Shown: positions 7,582 through 15,532 of the stretch, piece by piece
Position numbering within the stretch: the stretch's first letter is position 1
Layout: every line of letters begins with the position of its first letter
Assembly: GCF_946482605.1 (NCBI RefSeq)
Contig: NZ_CAMLSE010000014.1
Location: 182,591-246,590, forward strand
Source: an uncultured Dyadobacter sp.
Lineage (GTDB): Bacteria > Bacteroidota > Bacteroidia > Cytophagales > Spirosomataceae
DNA: 64,000 bases
Reading direction: 5' to 3'
Position numbers and translations under genes: made by a program
The notes under the pieces: generated by a model
What the model saw: only the letters and a program-made list of their open reading frames with translations
Database searches by the model: none
What the model was told of the DNA's origin: nothing

Positions 7582-8619
7582 ATGAAATTCCGGAATTATC
7601 TTGAAACTATCGCGGGTGTGGGCATTTACCCGCTCATATCACTGCTGATCTTTTTTGTCTTCTTCGTCGGCCTGCTCATTTATGTATGGGGGCTGGATAA
7701 AAGGAAGCTCGACAAAATGCGCAGCATTCCTTTAAATGACGGCATCGTCGGCAAAGGATTGCTCACGCTGCTCCTGCTGGGCTGTATCGCGTTGCCGGCA
7801 TCTGCCCAGGACAGCGAACCGGTGCGGGCCATTACCGAACTCGACCTGATCCTGTATGTGGTCCTCGGTGCACTGCTGTTTATCATCATTCAACTGGCGA
7901 TTCTGCTGGCGTCGGCGATGAGGCTTCTCAACAAAACCGCCCAGGCTGCACATCAGGAACCCAGTCACGTTTTCAGCGCCCATTGGTGGAGAAAGTTCCG
8001 GGGGATCAGCGTCGCGGTACACGATGAGAAACAGATCCTTATCGACGGACATGATTATGATGGGATCCAGGAGCTTGACAACCGGATGCCGCCCTGGCTG
8101 CAATCGCTGTTCTACGCGACCATCGTTTTCGCCATCATCTACTCGGTCTACTATTTTGGCGGACTGGGCGATTTGCAGCTCGCCGAGCTGGACAAGGAGA
8201 TCGCTTCTGCCGAAATTGAAAAGAAAGCCTATATGGAGAAAGTGGGTGCAAGCATGGATGAAAACTCCGTGACTTTGCTCACAGACAACGCGGGCATCGA
8301 GCAGGGCAAGAAGATCTTTCAGGAGAAATGCACGGCCTGTCACGGTACCGAAGGTGGCGGTTCGGTCGGTCCCAACCTCACGGACGAATACTGGCTCCAC
8401 GGCGGCGGTATCCACAATGTATTCAAAGTCATTAAGTATGGTGTGCCTGAAAAAGGGATGATATCCTGGGAGAAACAGCTATCACCGACTGATATTCAAA
8501 AAGTTGCAAGCTTCGTATTATCATTGAAAGGTACCAAGCCCGCGAATGCAAAAGAACCACAGGGAGAGCTTGCTGAACAAACTTCGGCGGCCGGCGATCA
8601 GCTGTCGGCGGCGAAGTGA
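7582..8619 (+). CDS. ccoP: Fused CcoQ-CcoP: cbb3 oxidase subunits IV and III
   Basis: Residues 1-55 (in the ATG-7582 numbering) are CcoQ-like, with one membrane helix and a KRKLDKM tail. Next comes a segment that looks like a buried signal peptide (GLLTLLLLGCIALPASAQ, about 55-75), suggesting that a separate ccoP start was fused in frame behind ccoQ. Two further helices flank a CcoP N-terminal domain. The C-terminal cytochrome c domain has a single haem motif CTACH (C250, C253, H254), where classical CcoP has two. It passes electrons to the CcoO haem. An upstream TTG at 7573 is in frame, but the ATG at 7582 is preferred. Confidence 0.9.
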   Translation: MKFRNYLETIAGVGIYPLISLLIFFVFFVGLLIYVWGLDKRKLDKMRSIPLNDGIVGKGLLTLLLLGCIALPASAQDSEPVRAITELDLILYVVLGALLFIIIQLAILLASAMRLLNKTAQAAHQEPSHVFSAHWWRKFRGISVAVHDEKQILIDGHDYDGIQELDNRMPPWLQSLFYATIVFAIIYSVYYFGGLGDLQLAELDKEIASAEIEKKAYMEKVGASMDENSVTLLTDNAGIEQGKKIFQEKCTACHGTEGGGSVGPNLTDEYWLHGGGIHNVFKVIKYGVPEKGMISWEKQLSPTDIQKVASFVLSLKGTKPANAKEPQGELAEQTSAAGDQLSAAK

Positions 8620-8651
8620 TTTGACCTGGCATAGCCATAAATCCGGAGAAC

Positions 8652-10100
8652 ATGGAACCTACACTGACAGATGACAACGGAAATCCGAAACGAAAGCTGC
8701 ATGCCGAATACCAGCCCGCAACGCAGCACGGCCGGCAGACGGCAGCCGAAGGCCGAAAGCCCCAGGAAACCCGTCCGCTTTACCCGCAACGCCCCGCAGG
8801 CAAGTGGCATAACCGGCGCATTGTGTTCAGCATCGTCATCATTACTTTACTCTTCGTTGCCCCATTTATCCGGCTCAATGGACAGCCGCTGGTGCTGCTG
8901 AATCTACTGGAAAGGAAATTCATCATCTTCGGTATTTTCATCGGACCGCAGGATTACTGGCTTTTCGGGTTAACGATGCTGTCGTTCTTTGTTTTCATCG
9001 TACTGTTCACCACCGTTTTCGGCAGGTTATGGTGTGGCTGGGCGTGCCCGCAGACAGTTTTCATGGAGATGGTTTTCCGCAAAATCGAATACGCGATCGA
9101 AGGCGATGCCGGCAAACAGAAGCTACTGGACAAAGCACCTTGGACAACCGACAAAATCCTGAAAAAGGGACTAAAATACAGTCTTTTCCTGGCTGTTTCG
9201 TTCGCGATCGCCAATCTGCTGCTCGCTTATGTGATGGGAACCGACGAACTGTACAAGATTGTTTCCGAGCCCATTGCCGACCATGCAGGGTTATTTTCAG
9301 GGATTGTCATTTTTACTGCCGTGTTCTATTGGAACTTTGCCTGGCTGCGCGAGCAAGCCTGTACGGTGGTTTGTCCCTACGGACGACTGCAAAGTGTACT
9401 GCTCGACCGCAACTCCATCAATGTCGCTTACGACCATGAACGCGGTGAACCGAGGGGCAAATTGCACAAAGGCACCGAACGTACCGAAGGCGATTGTGTC
9501 AATTGCTTCCAATGCGTAGTGGTATGCCCGACGGGTATCGATATCCGCAACGGCACGCAAATGGAATGTGTGAACTGCACCGCCTGCATCGATGCCTGTG
9601 ATTCGATTATGGATAAGGTGGGTTTTGAGCAGGGATTGATCCGCTACACTTCAGAGAATGTCATCAATAAAAAAGCCGCCAGGGTGGTGACGCCACGCAC
9701 ATGGGGTTATGCAGCCGTTCTGCTGCTGCTGTGGTCGGCGCTCGGCTTTGTGATCGCTACGCGTAACGACACCCAGACGACGTTGTTCCGCGCACCGGGC
9801 AGCCGTTATATCGAGAATGCAGACGGCACGATCAGCAATCTGTACACCTTCAAGATATTCAATAAAACCAACCGGACCATTAAACCCTCCATACGCCTCG
9901 ACACCCCGCACGGTAAGCTGCTCTTCGCCGGATCCCCGGACCTGACGCTGGCAGCCGCGGGGATGTCCGAGGGGACAGTTTTCATCATGATTCCAAAATC
10001 AGTATTGAAAAGCCGCAAGACAACGCTTAAACTTTCTGTTTATCAGGAAAATGTAAGGCTGGAAGGTTTTGAAACCACATTTATCGCACCGGAAGAATAA
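8652..10100 (+). CDS. ccoG: cbb3 oxidase accessory protein CcoG (polyferredoxin)
   Basis: The 482-residue membrane protein has helices near residues 55-80, 100-125, 175-200 and 215-235, the WCGWACPQTVF and ACTVVCPYGRLQ motifs, and a double [4Fe-4S] ferredoxin region starting at C282 (CVNCFQCVVVCP, then CVNCTACIDACD). A further helix near 355 precedes a periplasmic Ig-like domain. CcoG/FixG is known as a Cu(II) reductase that supplies Cu(I) to the cbb3 assembly line. It follows ccoQP by 32 bases in the same direction. Confidence 0.95.
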   Translation: MEPTLTDDNGNPKRKLHAEYQPATQHGRQTAAEGRKPQETRPLYPQRPAGKWHNRRIVFSIVIITLLFVAPFIRLNGQPLVLLNLLERKFIIFGIFIGPQDYWLFGLTMLSFFVFIVLFTTVFGRLWCGWACPQTVFMEMVFRKIEYAIEGDAGKQKLLDKAPWTTDKILKKGLKYSLFLAVSFAIANLLLAYVMGTDELYKIVSEPIADHAGLFSGIVIFTAVFYWNFAWLREQACTVVCPYGRLQSVLLDRNSINVAYDHERGEPRGKLHKGTERTEGDCVNCFQCVVVCPTGIDIRNGTQMECVNCTACIDACDSIMDKVGFEQGLIRYTSENVINKKAARVVTPRTWGYAAVLLLLWSALGFVIATRNDTQTTLFRAPGSRYIENADGTISNLYTFKIFNKTNRTIKPSIRLDTPHGKLLFAGSPDLTLAAAGMSEGTVFIMIPKSVLKSRKTTLKLSVYQENVRLEGFETTFIAPEE

Positions 10101-10130
10101 AACATTCATCCATTTTTTCAAGACAATAAC

Positions 10131-10583
10131 ATGAAAATGAATTGGGGAGCCGGCATTGCCGCACTGTACGCCGGTTTTGTAGTCATGATCCTGCTGCTGG
10201 TCGGTATGAGCGCAGGACAAAAAATCGACCTGGTGACGGATCATTATTATGAAGAAGAACTGAAATTTCAGGGCAAGATCGATAAGAAGCAACGTGCCGC
10301 GGCCCTGGCGGAACCCCTGTCCTGGGAAATCACCCCAACCGGTTTGCAGATCCATTACCCCGCAGCATTCGGAGATTCGGCCATTACCGGGCAGATCCGG
10401 TTGTACTGCCCTTCCGACGACCGCAATGACCGTGAGTTTGCGATCAGGGCAGTGAACGGTGAACAAACGCTCGCATCGGCTCAGATCCCGGCCGGCAGAT
10501 ATAAAATCCAGGTTGACTGGCGGAACGGTGGCCAAACTTACTGGAACGAAGGAGTAGTAGTGATCGAACACCCTAATCATTGA
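10131..10583 (+). CDS. ccoH: cbb3 oxidase assembly protein CcoH (FixH)
   Basis: The 150-residue product starts with one membrane anchor (GAGIAALYAGFVVMILLLVGMS), then the FixH signature DLVTDHYYEEELKFQGKID and a small beta-rich periplasmic domain. FixH/CcoH is a tightly bound assembly factor of cbb3 oxidase that interacts with CcoP. It lies 30 bases after ccoG and 3 bases before the next gene, consistent with one transcript. Confidence 0.9.
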   Translation: MKMNWGAGIAALYAGFVVMILLLVGMSAGQKIDLVTDHYYEEELKFQGKIDKKQRAAALAEPLSWEITPTGLQIHYPAAFGDSAITGQIRLYCPSDDRNDREFAIRAVNGEQTLASAQIPAGRYKIQVDWRNGGQTYWNEGVVVIEHPNH

Positions 10584-10586
10584 ACA

Positions 10587-11285
10587 ATGATCACCGTCCT
10601 GCCGTACCTCGCCGTCTCCATGGGGCTGATCAGCAGCTTCCATTGTGTGGGCATGTGCGGCCCCATCGCGCTTGCATTGCCCGTACACAAGGGCACACGC
10701 GCACAGCAGGTAGCAGGCGTGCTCGCATATAATGCGGGGCGCGCGCTTACGTACGCGGTGTTCGGAATGGTGATCGGAACACTGGGAGCTTCGCTGGAGT
10801 GGCTGGGGATGCTTCGTTACGCATCGATCGCCGTAGGACTGGCAATGCTGGGTTACGTGCTCTGGCCGTCCAGGTTAACTCAGCGGCTGCAAATGCCTGC
10901 TTTCTGGCAGCGTGGTGTGGGGAAGATTAGAAGAAAAATGGGTTTATACCTGAAAAAAACCGGCACATGGAGCATGCTCTTGCTCGGGGCGTTTAATGGA
11001 GCCATACCCTGCGGAATGGTGTACATGGCCCTGATGAGCTCCGTCGCAACCGGCAGCACCTGGGGCGGCGGGATTTTCATGGCGCTCTTCGGGCTCGGCA
11101 CAATGCCCGCCATGCTCACACTCGGCATAGCCAGGCAAAGTCTGACACCCGCATTGCGGACCAGGATCCGGAAGCTTACGCCGGTACTGGTGGCAATAGC
11201 GGGTATATGGCTCGTGGCTCGCGGCGTAACAACCACCTACACCAGCCATTCCAAGGCCGGTCAGGACATTGTCATTTGCCGCTAA
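10587..11285 (+). CDS. TauE/SafE-like (UreH-like) membrane protein of the cco cluster
   Basis: The 232-residue protein is almost entirely hydrophobic, with about six membrane helices. Near the N terminus it carries HCVGMCGP (H19, C20, C24), the metal-site-like motif of the sulfite exporter TauE/SafE family branch (PF13386) that is found in cbb3 clusters. A second Cys motif, GAIPCGMVY, lies in the middle. Members have been linked to copper or nickel handling in oxidase maturation, but the substrate here is not settled. Only 3 bases separate it from ccoH. Confidence 0.8.
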   Translation: MITVLPYLAVSMGLISSFHCVGMCGPIALALPVHKGTRAQQVAGVLAYNAGRALTYAVFGMVIGTLGASLEWLGMLRYASIAVGLAMLGYVLWPSRLTQRLQMPAFWQRGVGKIRRKMGLYLKKTGTWSMLLLGAFNGAIPCGMVYMALMSSVATGSTWGGGIFMALFGLGTMPAMLTLGIARQSLTPALRTRIRKLTPVLVAIAGIWLVARGVTTTYTSHSKAGQDIVICR

Positions 11286-11333
11286 TTGGGCGGAACACTT
11301 GACGACTTCCCTCGCGTGCCTTACCTTGCCGGC

Positions 11334-11684
11334 ATGAAAAACTACAAAGCGATCATCCAGCTCACTTCACCCGAACCGAAGGTTCACAAAAGTATGATCC
11401 GTCAGATCGGTAATTTGATGGCCCATTTGCATGATCAGGTCGATGTGCGAATCGTTTGTCATGGTGCTTCCATATCATTTTGTGTCAGGGACAACAATGC
11501 ACTGGCCGACGAAATCAGCACGCTGCTTTCGCGCGGGGTCACGATCGGCGCCTGCCGGAATATGCTGGAAGCCAACAACACCGCCCCCTCAGCCCTCATC
11601 GATGGCATCGAAGTGATACCTTCCGGCATTGCCGAGCTGGTGATCCTGCAACAGGAGGGATGGAGCTACCTCAAAGCTGGTTAG
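11334..11684 (+). CDS. DsrE-family small protein
   Basis: The 116-residue protein (from the ATG at 11334; an in-frame TTG exists at 11286) has the alternating beta/alpha pattern of DsrE/DsrF-like proteins. It contains VRIVCHGASISFCV, GVTIGACRNMLEAN and IPSGIAELVILQQEGWSYLKAG, the last being a typical family C terminus. A Cys at GACRNML sits where DsrE-type sulfur carriers hold their active Cys. The exact role is unknown; it may bind sulfur or metal in the low-oxygen programme suggested by its neighbours. Confidence 0.75.
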   Translation: MKNYKAIIQLTSPEPKVHKSMIRQIGNLMAHLHDQVDVRIVCHGASISFCVRDNNALADEISTLLSRGVTIGACRNMLEANNTAPSALIDGIEVIPSGIAELVILQQEGWSYLKAG

Positions 11685-11698
11685 AAGTCTGTTTTCTG

Positions 11699-11743
11699 CA
11701 TGACAAAGATCATGTTTTAACGCCCCCCTCCTGGCTAGTTTTG
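11699..11743 (+). promoter_or_regulatory. CRP/FNR-type operator and promoter of hemN
   Basis: CATGACAAAGATCATG (11699-11714) is palindromic in its outer five bases and has the TGA-N6-TCA geometry. TAGTTTTG (11736-11743), a full TAnnTTTG match, starts 26 bases after the right TCA (11710), the same distance as from the TCATC half-sites before ccoI and ccoS. With transcription starting about 7 bases past the motif, the palindrome would centre near -43, close to the class II position of FNR. Confidence 0.65.
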
Positions 11744-11765
11744 ATTTATCATCTACATCAAAACT
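11737..11765 (+). promoter_or_regulatory. 9-bp inverted repeat at the hemN leader
   Basis: AGTTTTGAT (11737-11745) and ATCAAAACT (11757-11765) are perfect inverted copies with an 11-base spacer, ending 6 bases before the start codon. The left arm overlaps the -7 motif, so it could be a repressor site; a hairpin hiding the start region is the alternative. Confidence 0.45.
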
Positions 11766-11771
11766 TTCATC

Positions 11772-13136
11772 ATGGACAAGGACCTGCTGTTCAAGTACAA
11801 TATCCCCGGACCGCGGTATACCAGCTACCCCACCGTACCCTACTGGCAGAAAACACCGCCCGCAGAGGCACAATGGAAGGAGCTCGTTCAGGATGCGATC
11901 GCCGTTTCCAACGACCGGGAAGGCATTAGTCTCTATATACACCTGCCCTTTTGCGAAAGCCTTTGCACCTACTGCGGCTGCAACACGCGGATCACCATCA
12001 ACCACGCCGTGGAAAGCAAATACATCGATGCGGTCCTGAAAGAATGGAACATGTACTGCGCCCTGTTCGGAGACACGAAGCCGGTTATCCGGGAACTGCA
12101 TCTGGGCGGCGGCACACCCACCTTTTTCAGTCCCGCCAATCTGTCTCGTCTCGTGAGCGGGCTGCTCGCCAAAGCGACGGTCCATTCCGGTGCGCAATTT
12201 GGTTTCGAGGCACATCCGGGTAATACGACCGACGAACATTTATGTGCACTCTATCAAGCCGGGTTCAGGCGGATCAGCATTGGTGTACAGGATTTCAACC
12301 CCATCGTGCTGGCCATGATCAACCGGCATCAGACCTACGAGCAGGTGGTTCATCTGACGAACAAGGCCCGCGAGATAGGTTACACGTCCGTCAATTACGA
12401 TATCGTATACGGTTTGCCGCAACAGAAAGCCTGCTATATGATGCAGACAATGCTGCGGGTGATCCAGCTCAAACCCGACCGCATTGCGTTTTACAGCTAT
12501 GCGCATGTGCCGTGGCTCAAACCCGGGCAACGGAACTATACTGAAAGCGACCTGCCGGATGCCGACAAAAAAATGGCCATTTACGAAACCGGCCGCAATG
12601 CGCTGGAACTGGCCGGCTACCATGACATTGGCATGGACCATTTCGCATTGGAAACCGACGAACTTTTCAAAGCCAGCCAGCAAGGTCGCCTGCACCGGAA
12701 TTTTATGGGTTACACCGACACCCATACCCAGCTGCTGATCGGCCTCGGGGCCTCGGCGATCGGAGATGCGTGGCGGGGATATGCCCAGAACGAAAAAAAA
12801 GTAGAGGATTACTACCGGCGGCTTGCCCAGAACGAGCTTCCTATATTCAAAGGACATGAGCTTACCCGGGAAGACCTGATCCTACGCAGGCACATCCTCC
12901 GCCTCATGACCACCTTCGAAACGTCCTGGATATCCCCTTCGGAAGTTTGTGCCGAAGTATACCAGGCCATCGAGCGGCTATCGGAAATGGAGTTCGACGA
13001 CCTGGTGGAAGTAGAACCTTTCCGGCTGAAAGTCACTGAAAAAGGCAAGGCGTTCGTCCGGAACATCTGCATGGCGTTCGATGCACGCCTCTGGGCTGAA
13101 CTCCCGCAAACAAGCCTTTTCAGCCAGACAGTTTAA
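11772..13136 (+). CDS. hemN: Oxygen-independent coproporphyrinogen III oxidase (radical SAM)
   Basis: HemN oxidatively decarboxylates coproporphyrinogen III to protoporphyrinogen IX without O2, using S-adenosylmethionine and a [4Fe-4S] cluster. The 454-residue protein has HLPFCESLCTYCGC with C61, C65 and C68 as cluster ligands and the extra C70 of true HemN. The N-terminal KYNIPGPRYTSYPTVPYW, GGGTPTFF and the C-terminal HemN domain (FMGYTDTHTQLLIGLGASAI) are also present. Full-length family members are about 450-460 residues. Haem supply at low oxygen fits its place beside the cbb3 genes. Confidence 0.95.
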   Translation: MDKDLLFKYNIPGPRYTSYPTVPYWQKTPPAEAQWKELVQDAIAVSNDREGISLYIHLPFCESLCTYCGCNTRITINHAVESKYIDAVLKEWNMYCALFGDTKPVIRELHLGGGTPTFFSPANLSRLVSGLLAKATVHSGAQFGFEAHPGNTTDEHLCALYQAGFRRISIGVQDFNPIVLAMINRHQTYEQVVHLTNKAREIGYTSVNYDIVYGLPQQKACYMMQTMLRVIQLKPDRIAFYSYAHVPWLKPGQRNYTESDLPDADKKMAIYETGRNALELAGYHDIGMDHFALETDELFKASQQGRLHRNFMGYTDTHTQLLIGLGASAIGDAWRGYAQNEKKVEDYYRRLAQNELPIFKGHELTREDLILRRHILRLMTTFETSWISPSEVCAEVYQAIERLSEMEFDDLVEVEPFRLKVTEKGKAFVRNICMAFDARLWAELPQTSLFSQTV

Positions 13137-13178
13137 GTATGATTTCTTGCGGTGTTCACCTCTGTCCTGTACCTTGGT

Positions 13179-14450
13179 ATGTTTGATACGGATATTTTAA
13201 TTCATACCCAGGTGATGACACGGCATATCGAGATGCTGGACGCACTGTTCAAGCACGCGACCGAAGGGATCGTGGTGGTGGACAAAGGCGCCAGCATCGT
13301 AATGTTAAACCCCAAGGCCAAGGAACTTTTCGGTTACGGCGACCAGGAACTGATCGGGAAGAAGATCGAGACACTGATCCCGCAACGCTATTCAGGAAAC
13401 CACATCGGCTACCGCAACCATTACCTCGAAGCCCCGCGAGCCCGTGGTATGGGTCATGCCATGGACCTCTTTGCCAGGCGTAAAGACGGAAGTGAATTTC
13501 CGGTGGAAGTAAGCCTGAGTCCATTCAAAACAAGCGACGGGGAGTTTGTAGTGAGCTTTGTGATCGACATTACCGAGCGTAAAAAACAGGAAAGCCGCAT
13601 TATTGAAGCCAACCTGGAAATACAAAAACTGAATGCGGAACTGGAAGAGCGGGTCCAACGGCGGACCGAAGAGCTGGCTGCCGCGATCCGTCGTATCGAG
13701 CTGTCCCAGGAAGAAGTTGTGCGCGCGTTGAAGAAGGAACGGGAACTGAACAACATGAAGAGCCAGTTCGTGACCATTGCCTCGCATGAGTTCCGTACAC
13801 CCCTCGCGACCATCCTGTCATCGGCCTCGCTGATCGGCCGCTACGCACGCACGGAAGACGAGGAAAAGCGGCAGAAACATGTTCAGCGGATCAAATCCAC
13901 GGTGAGCAACCTGACCGAAATCCTGAACGATTTCTTGTCCATCGGCAAGCTGGAAGAAGGCCGCGTGCATTGCATCCCGGTGCTGACCGAACTGCCGGAA
14001 TTCTCCCGCAACCTCATCGAAGAAATCAAAGGGCTATGCAAGGAGGGGCAACAGATCGTGTTCGAATATCAGGGAGAACAGCATGTCTGGCTTGATAAAC
14101 AATTGCTTCGGAATGTACTTTTCAACCTGCTTTCCAACGCCATCAAGTATTCGGAACCGGGCAGGAGCATTTTTCTCCGGATCAAGACCACGCACGAAAA
14201 CGTCAATATGGAAATCGAGGACCAGGGAATCGGCATTCCCCGGCAGGATCAGGCCCACATCTTCGACCGTTTCTTCCGTGCCCACAATGCGGGCAATGCG
14301 CAGGGAACCGGGCTCGGCCTCAATATTGTACAAAACTACATCGATCTCATGGGCGGGTCGGTCCGCTTTCACAGCGAAGTCGGTCGCGGTACTACATTTT
14401 TTGTCGGGTTACCCAACCGGGAGCCCTCCCAAAGCAAAACAGAGTCTTAA
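13179..14450 (+). CDS. PAS-domain sensor histidine kinase
   Basis: The soluble 423-residue kinase has a PAS domain (about residues 10-135), a coiled-coil linker (about 135-190), a HisKA domain with SHEFRTPL (phospho-acceptor H203) and a HATPase_c domain (NLLSNAIKYSEPG, DQGIGIP, GTGLGLNIV). It has no membrane helices, so it reads a cytoplasmic signal. The PAS domain has a His in NHIGYRNHY, roughly where FixL holds its haem His, but this segment is also common in non-haem PAS domains. The response regulator follows 17 bases downstream. Start is uncertain: GTG 13152, ATG 13179 and ATG 13215 all keep the PAS core. Confidence 0.85.
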   Translation: MFDTDILIHTQVMTRHIEMLDALFKHATEGIVVVDKGASIVMLNPKAKELFGYGDQELIGKKIETLIPQRYSGNHIGYRNHYLEAPRARGMGHAMDLFARRKDGSEFPVEVSLSPFKTSDGEFVVSFVIDITERKKQESRIIEANLEIQKLNAELEERVQRRTEELAAAIRRIELSQEEVVRALKKERELNNMKSQFVTIASHEFRTPLATILSSASLIGRYARTEDEEKRQKHVQRIKSTVSNLTEILNDFLSIGKLEEGRVHCIPVLTELPEFSRNLIEEIKGLCKEGQQIVFEYQGEQHVWLDKQLLRNVLFNLLSNAIKYSEPGRSIFLRIKTTHENVNMEIEDQGIGIPRQDQAHIFDRFFRAHNAGNAQGTGLGLNIVQNYIDLMGGSVRFHSEVGRGTTFFVGLPNREPSQSKTES

Positions 14451-14467
14451 ATCAAACGAAATCCATT

Positions 14468-15532
14468 TTGGAAACGAGAAAAATACTTTTGATCGAAGAT
14501 AATCCCGAAATGCGGGAAAATACAGCTGAAATACTGGAACTAGCCAACTATGAGGTCATTACGGCCAGGAACGGAAAGGAAGGTATGCAGCAGGCGGCCC
14601 AAACCACGCCCGATCTGATCATCTGTGACATCATGATGCCCGAACTCGACGGCTACGGCGTATTGCATATGCTTGGCAAAGACGAGCGTACTGCCTCCAT
14701 CCCGTTCATTTTCCTCACAGCGAAGGCTGAAAAGGAAGACTACCGGAAAGGGATGACCATGGGTGCGGACGATTATCTGACCAAACCCTACGACGATGTA
14801 GAGCTGCTGAATGCCGTGGAAATGCGTCTGAAAAAGAGCGACCGGCTCAAACGCCAGTTCGACCGGTCAGCCGACGGGCTCGACCAGTTCATCCGGGAGG
14901 CGCAGTCGTTCGACCCCATCGTGAAGCTTGCGGAGGATAAGAAAGTTAAAGTATTACGTAAAAAAGAGACCGTCTACACGGAGGGAAGCTTCCCGTCCCA
15001 CATATTTTTCCTGCAAAAAGGAAAGGTGAAAGCGTACAAATCGAACGAGAACGGCAAGGAGTACATTACCGACCTGCACAAGGAGGGTGATTTCTTTGGC
15101 TACCTCGATCTGCTGCAAGGCGAACCGTATGAAGAAACCGCCATTGCCCTCGAAAAGTCGGAGGTGGCTATGATCCCCAAAGATGACTTCTTTAACCTGC
15201 TGCAGGGCAATCGCGAGGTGGCGTCGAAATTCATCAGAATGCTTTCCAATGAAATCAAGGACCGGGAGGAGCGACTTTTGCAGCTGGCCTATAACTCTGT
15301 CAGGAAGCGTGTTGCACAGGCATTGGTCATGCTGGTTCAACGTTACCAGGAAGACCGTTCCAAGCCGTTTTCGATGGCTGTTACCCGGGAAGACATCGCT
15401 TCCATGGTGGGAACTGCTACCGAAACGGTGATCCGGACGCTTTCAGATTTTAAAGACGAACGTCTTGTCGATATGAAAGGCAGCCTGATCACCGTACTTG
15501 AATATGAAAAACTGGCCAGGATGCGGAACTAG
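14468..15532 (+). CDS. Response regulator with cyclic-nucleotide-binding-like and Crp/Fnr HTH output
   Basis: The 354-residue protein has a receiver domain (residues 1-120, phospho-acceptor D54 in DIMMPE, conserved K in TKPYDD), a Crp-like beta-barrel domain (about 155-265) and a Crp-type helix-turn-helix (about 295-340, REDIASMVG then TATETVIRTL). The recognition helix keeps the E and R (ETVIR) that in CRP and FNR read the TGA half-site core. It has no cysteine cluster, so it is not itself an Fe-S oxygen sensor. The start must be TTG at 14468, since the first ATG would remove the acidic pocket of the receiver. It is a good candidate to bind the palindromes before ccoI, ccoS and hemN. Confidence 0.85.
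   Translation: METRKILLIEDNPEMRENTAEILELANYEVITARNGKEGMQQAAQTTPDLIICDIMMPELDGYGVLHMLGKDERTASIPFIFLTAKAEKEDYRKGMTMGADDYLTKPYDDVELLNAVEMRLKKSDRLKRQFDRSADGLDQFIREAQSFDPIVKLAEDKKVKVLRKKETVYTEGSFPSHIFFLQKGKVKAYKSNENGKEYITDLHKEGDFFGYLDLLQGEPYEETAIALEKSEVAMIPKDDFFNLLQGNREVASKFIRMLSNEIKDREERLLQLAYNSVRKRVAQALVMLVQRYQEDRSKPFSMAVTREDIASMVGTATETVIRTLSDFKDERLVDMKGSLITVLEYEKLARMRN

Noticed and set aside
11456..11929. 157-codon plus-strand frame overlapping the DsrE gene and hemN start
   Set aside because: It lies in another frame across two well-supported genes and their promoter and shows no family features.
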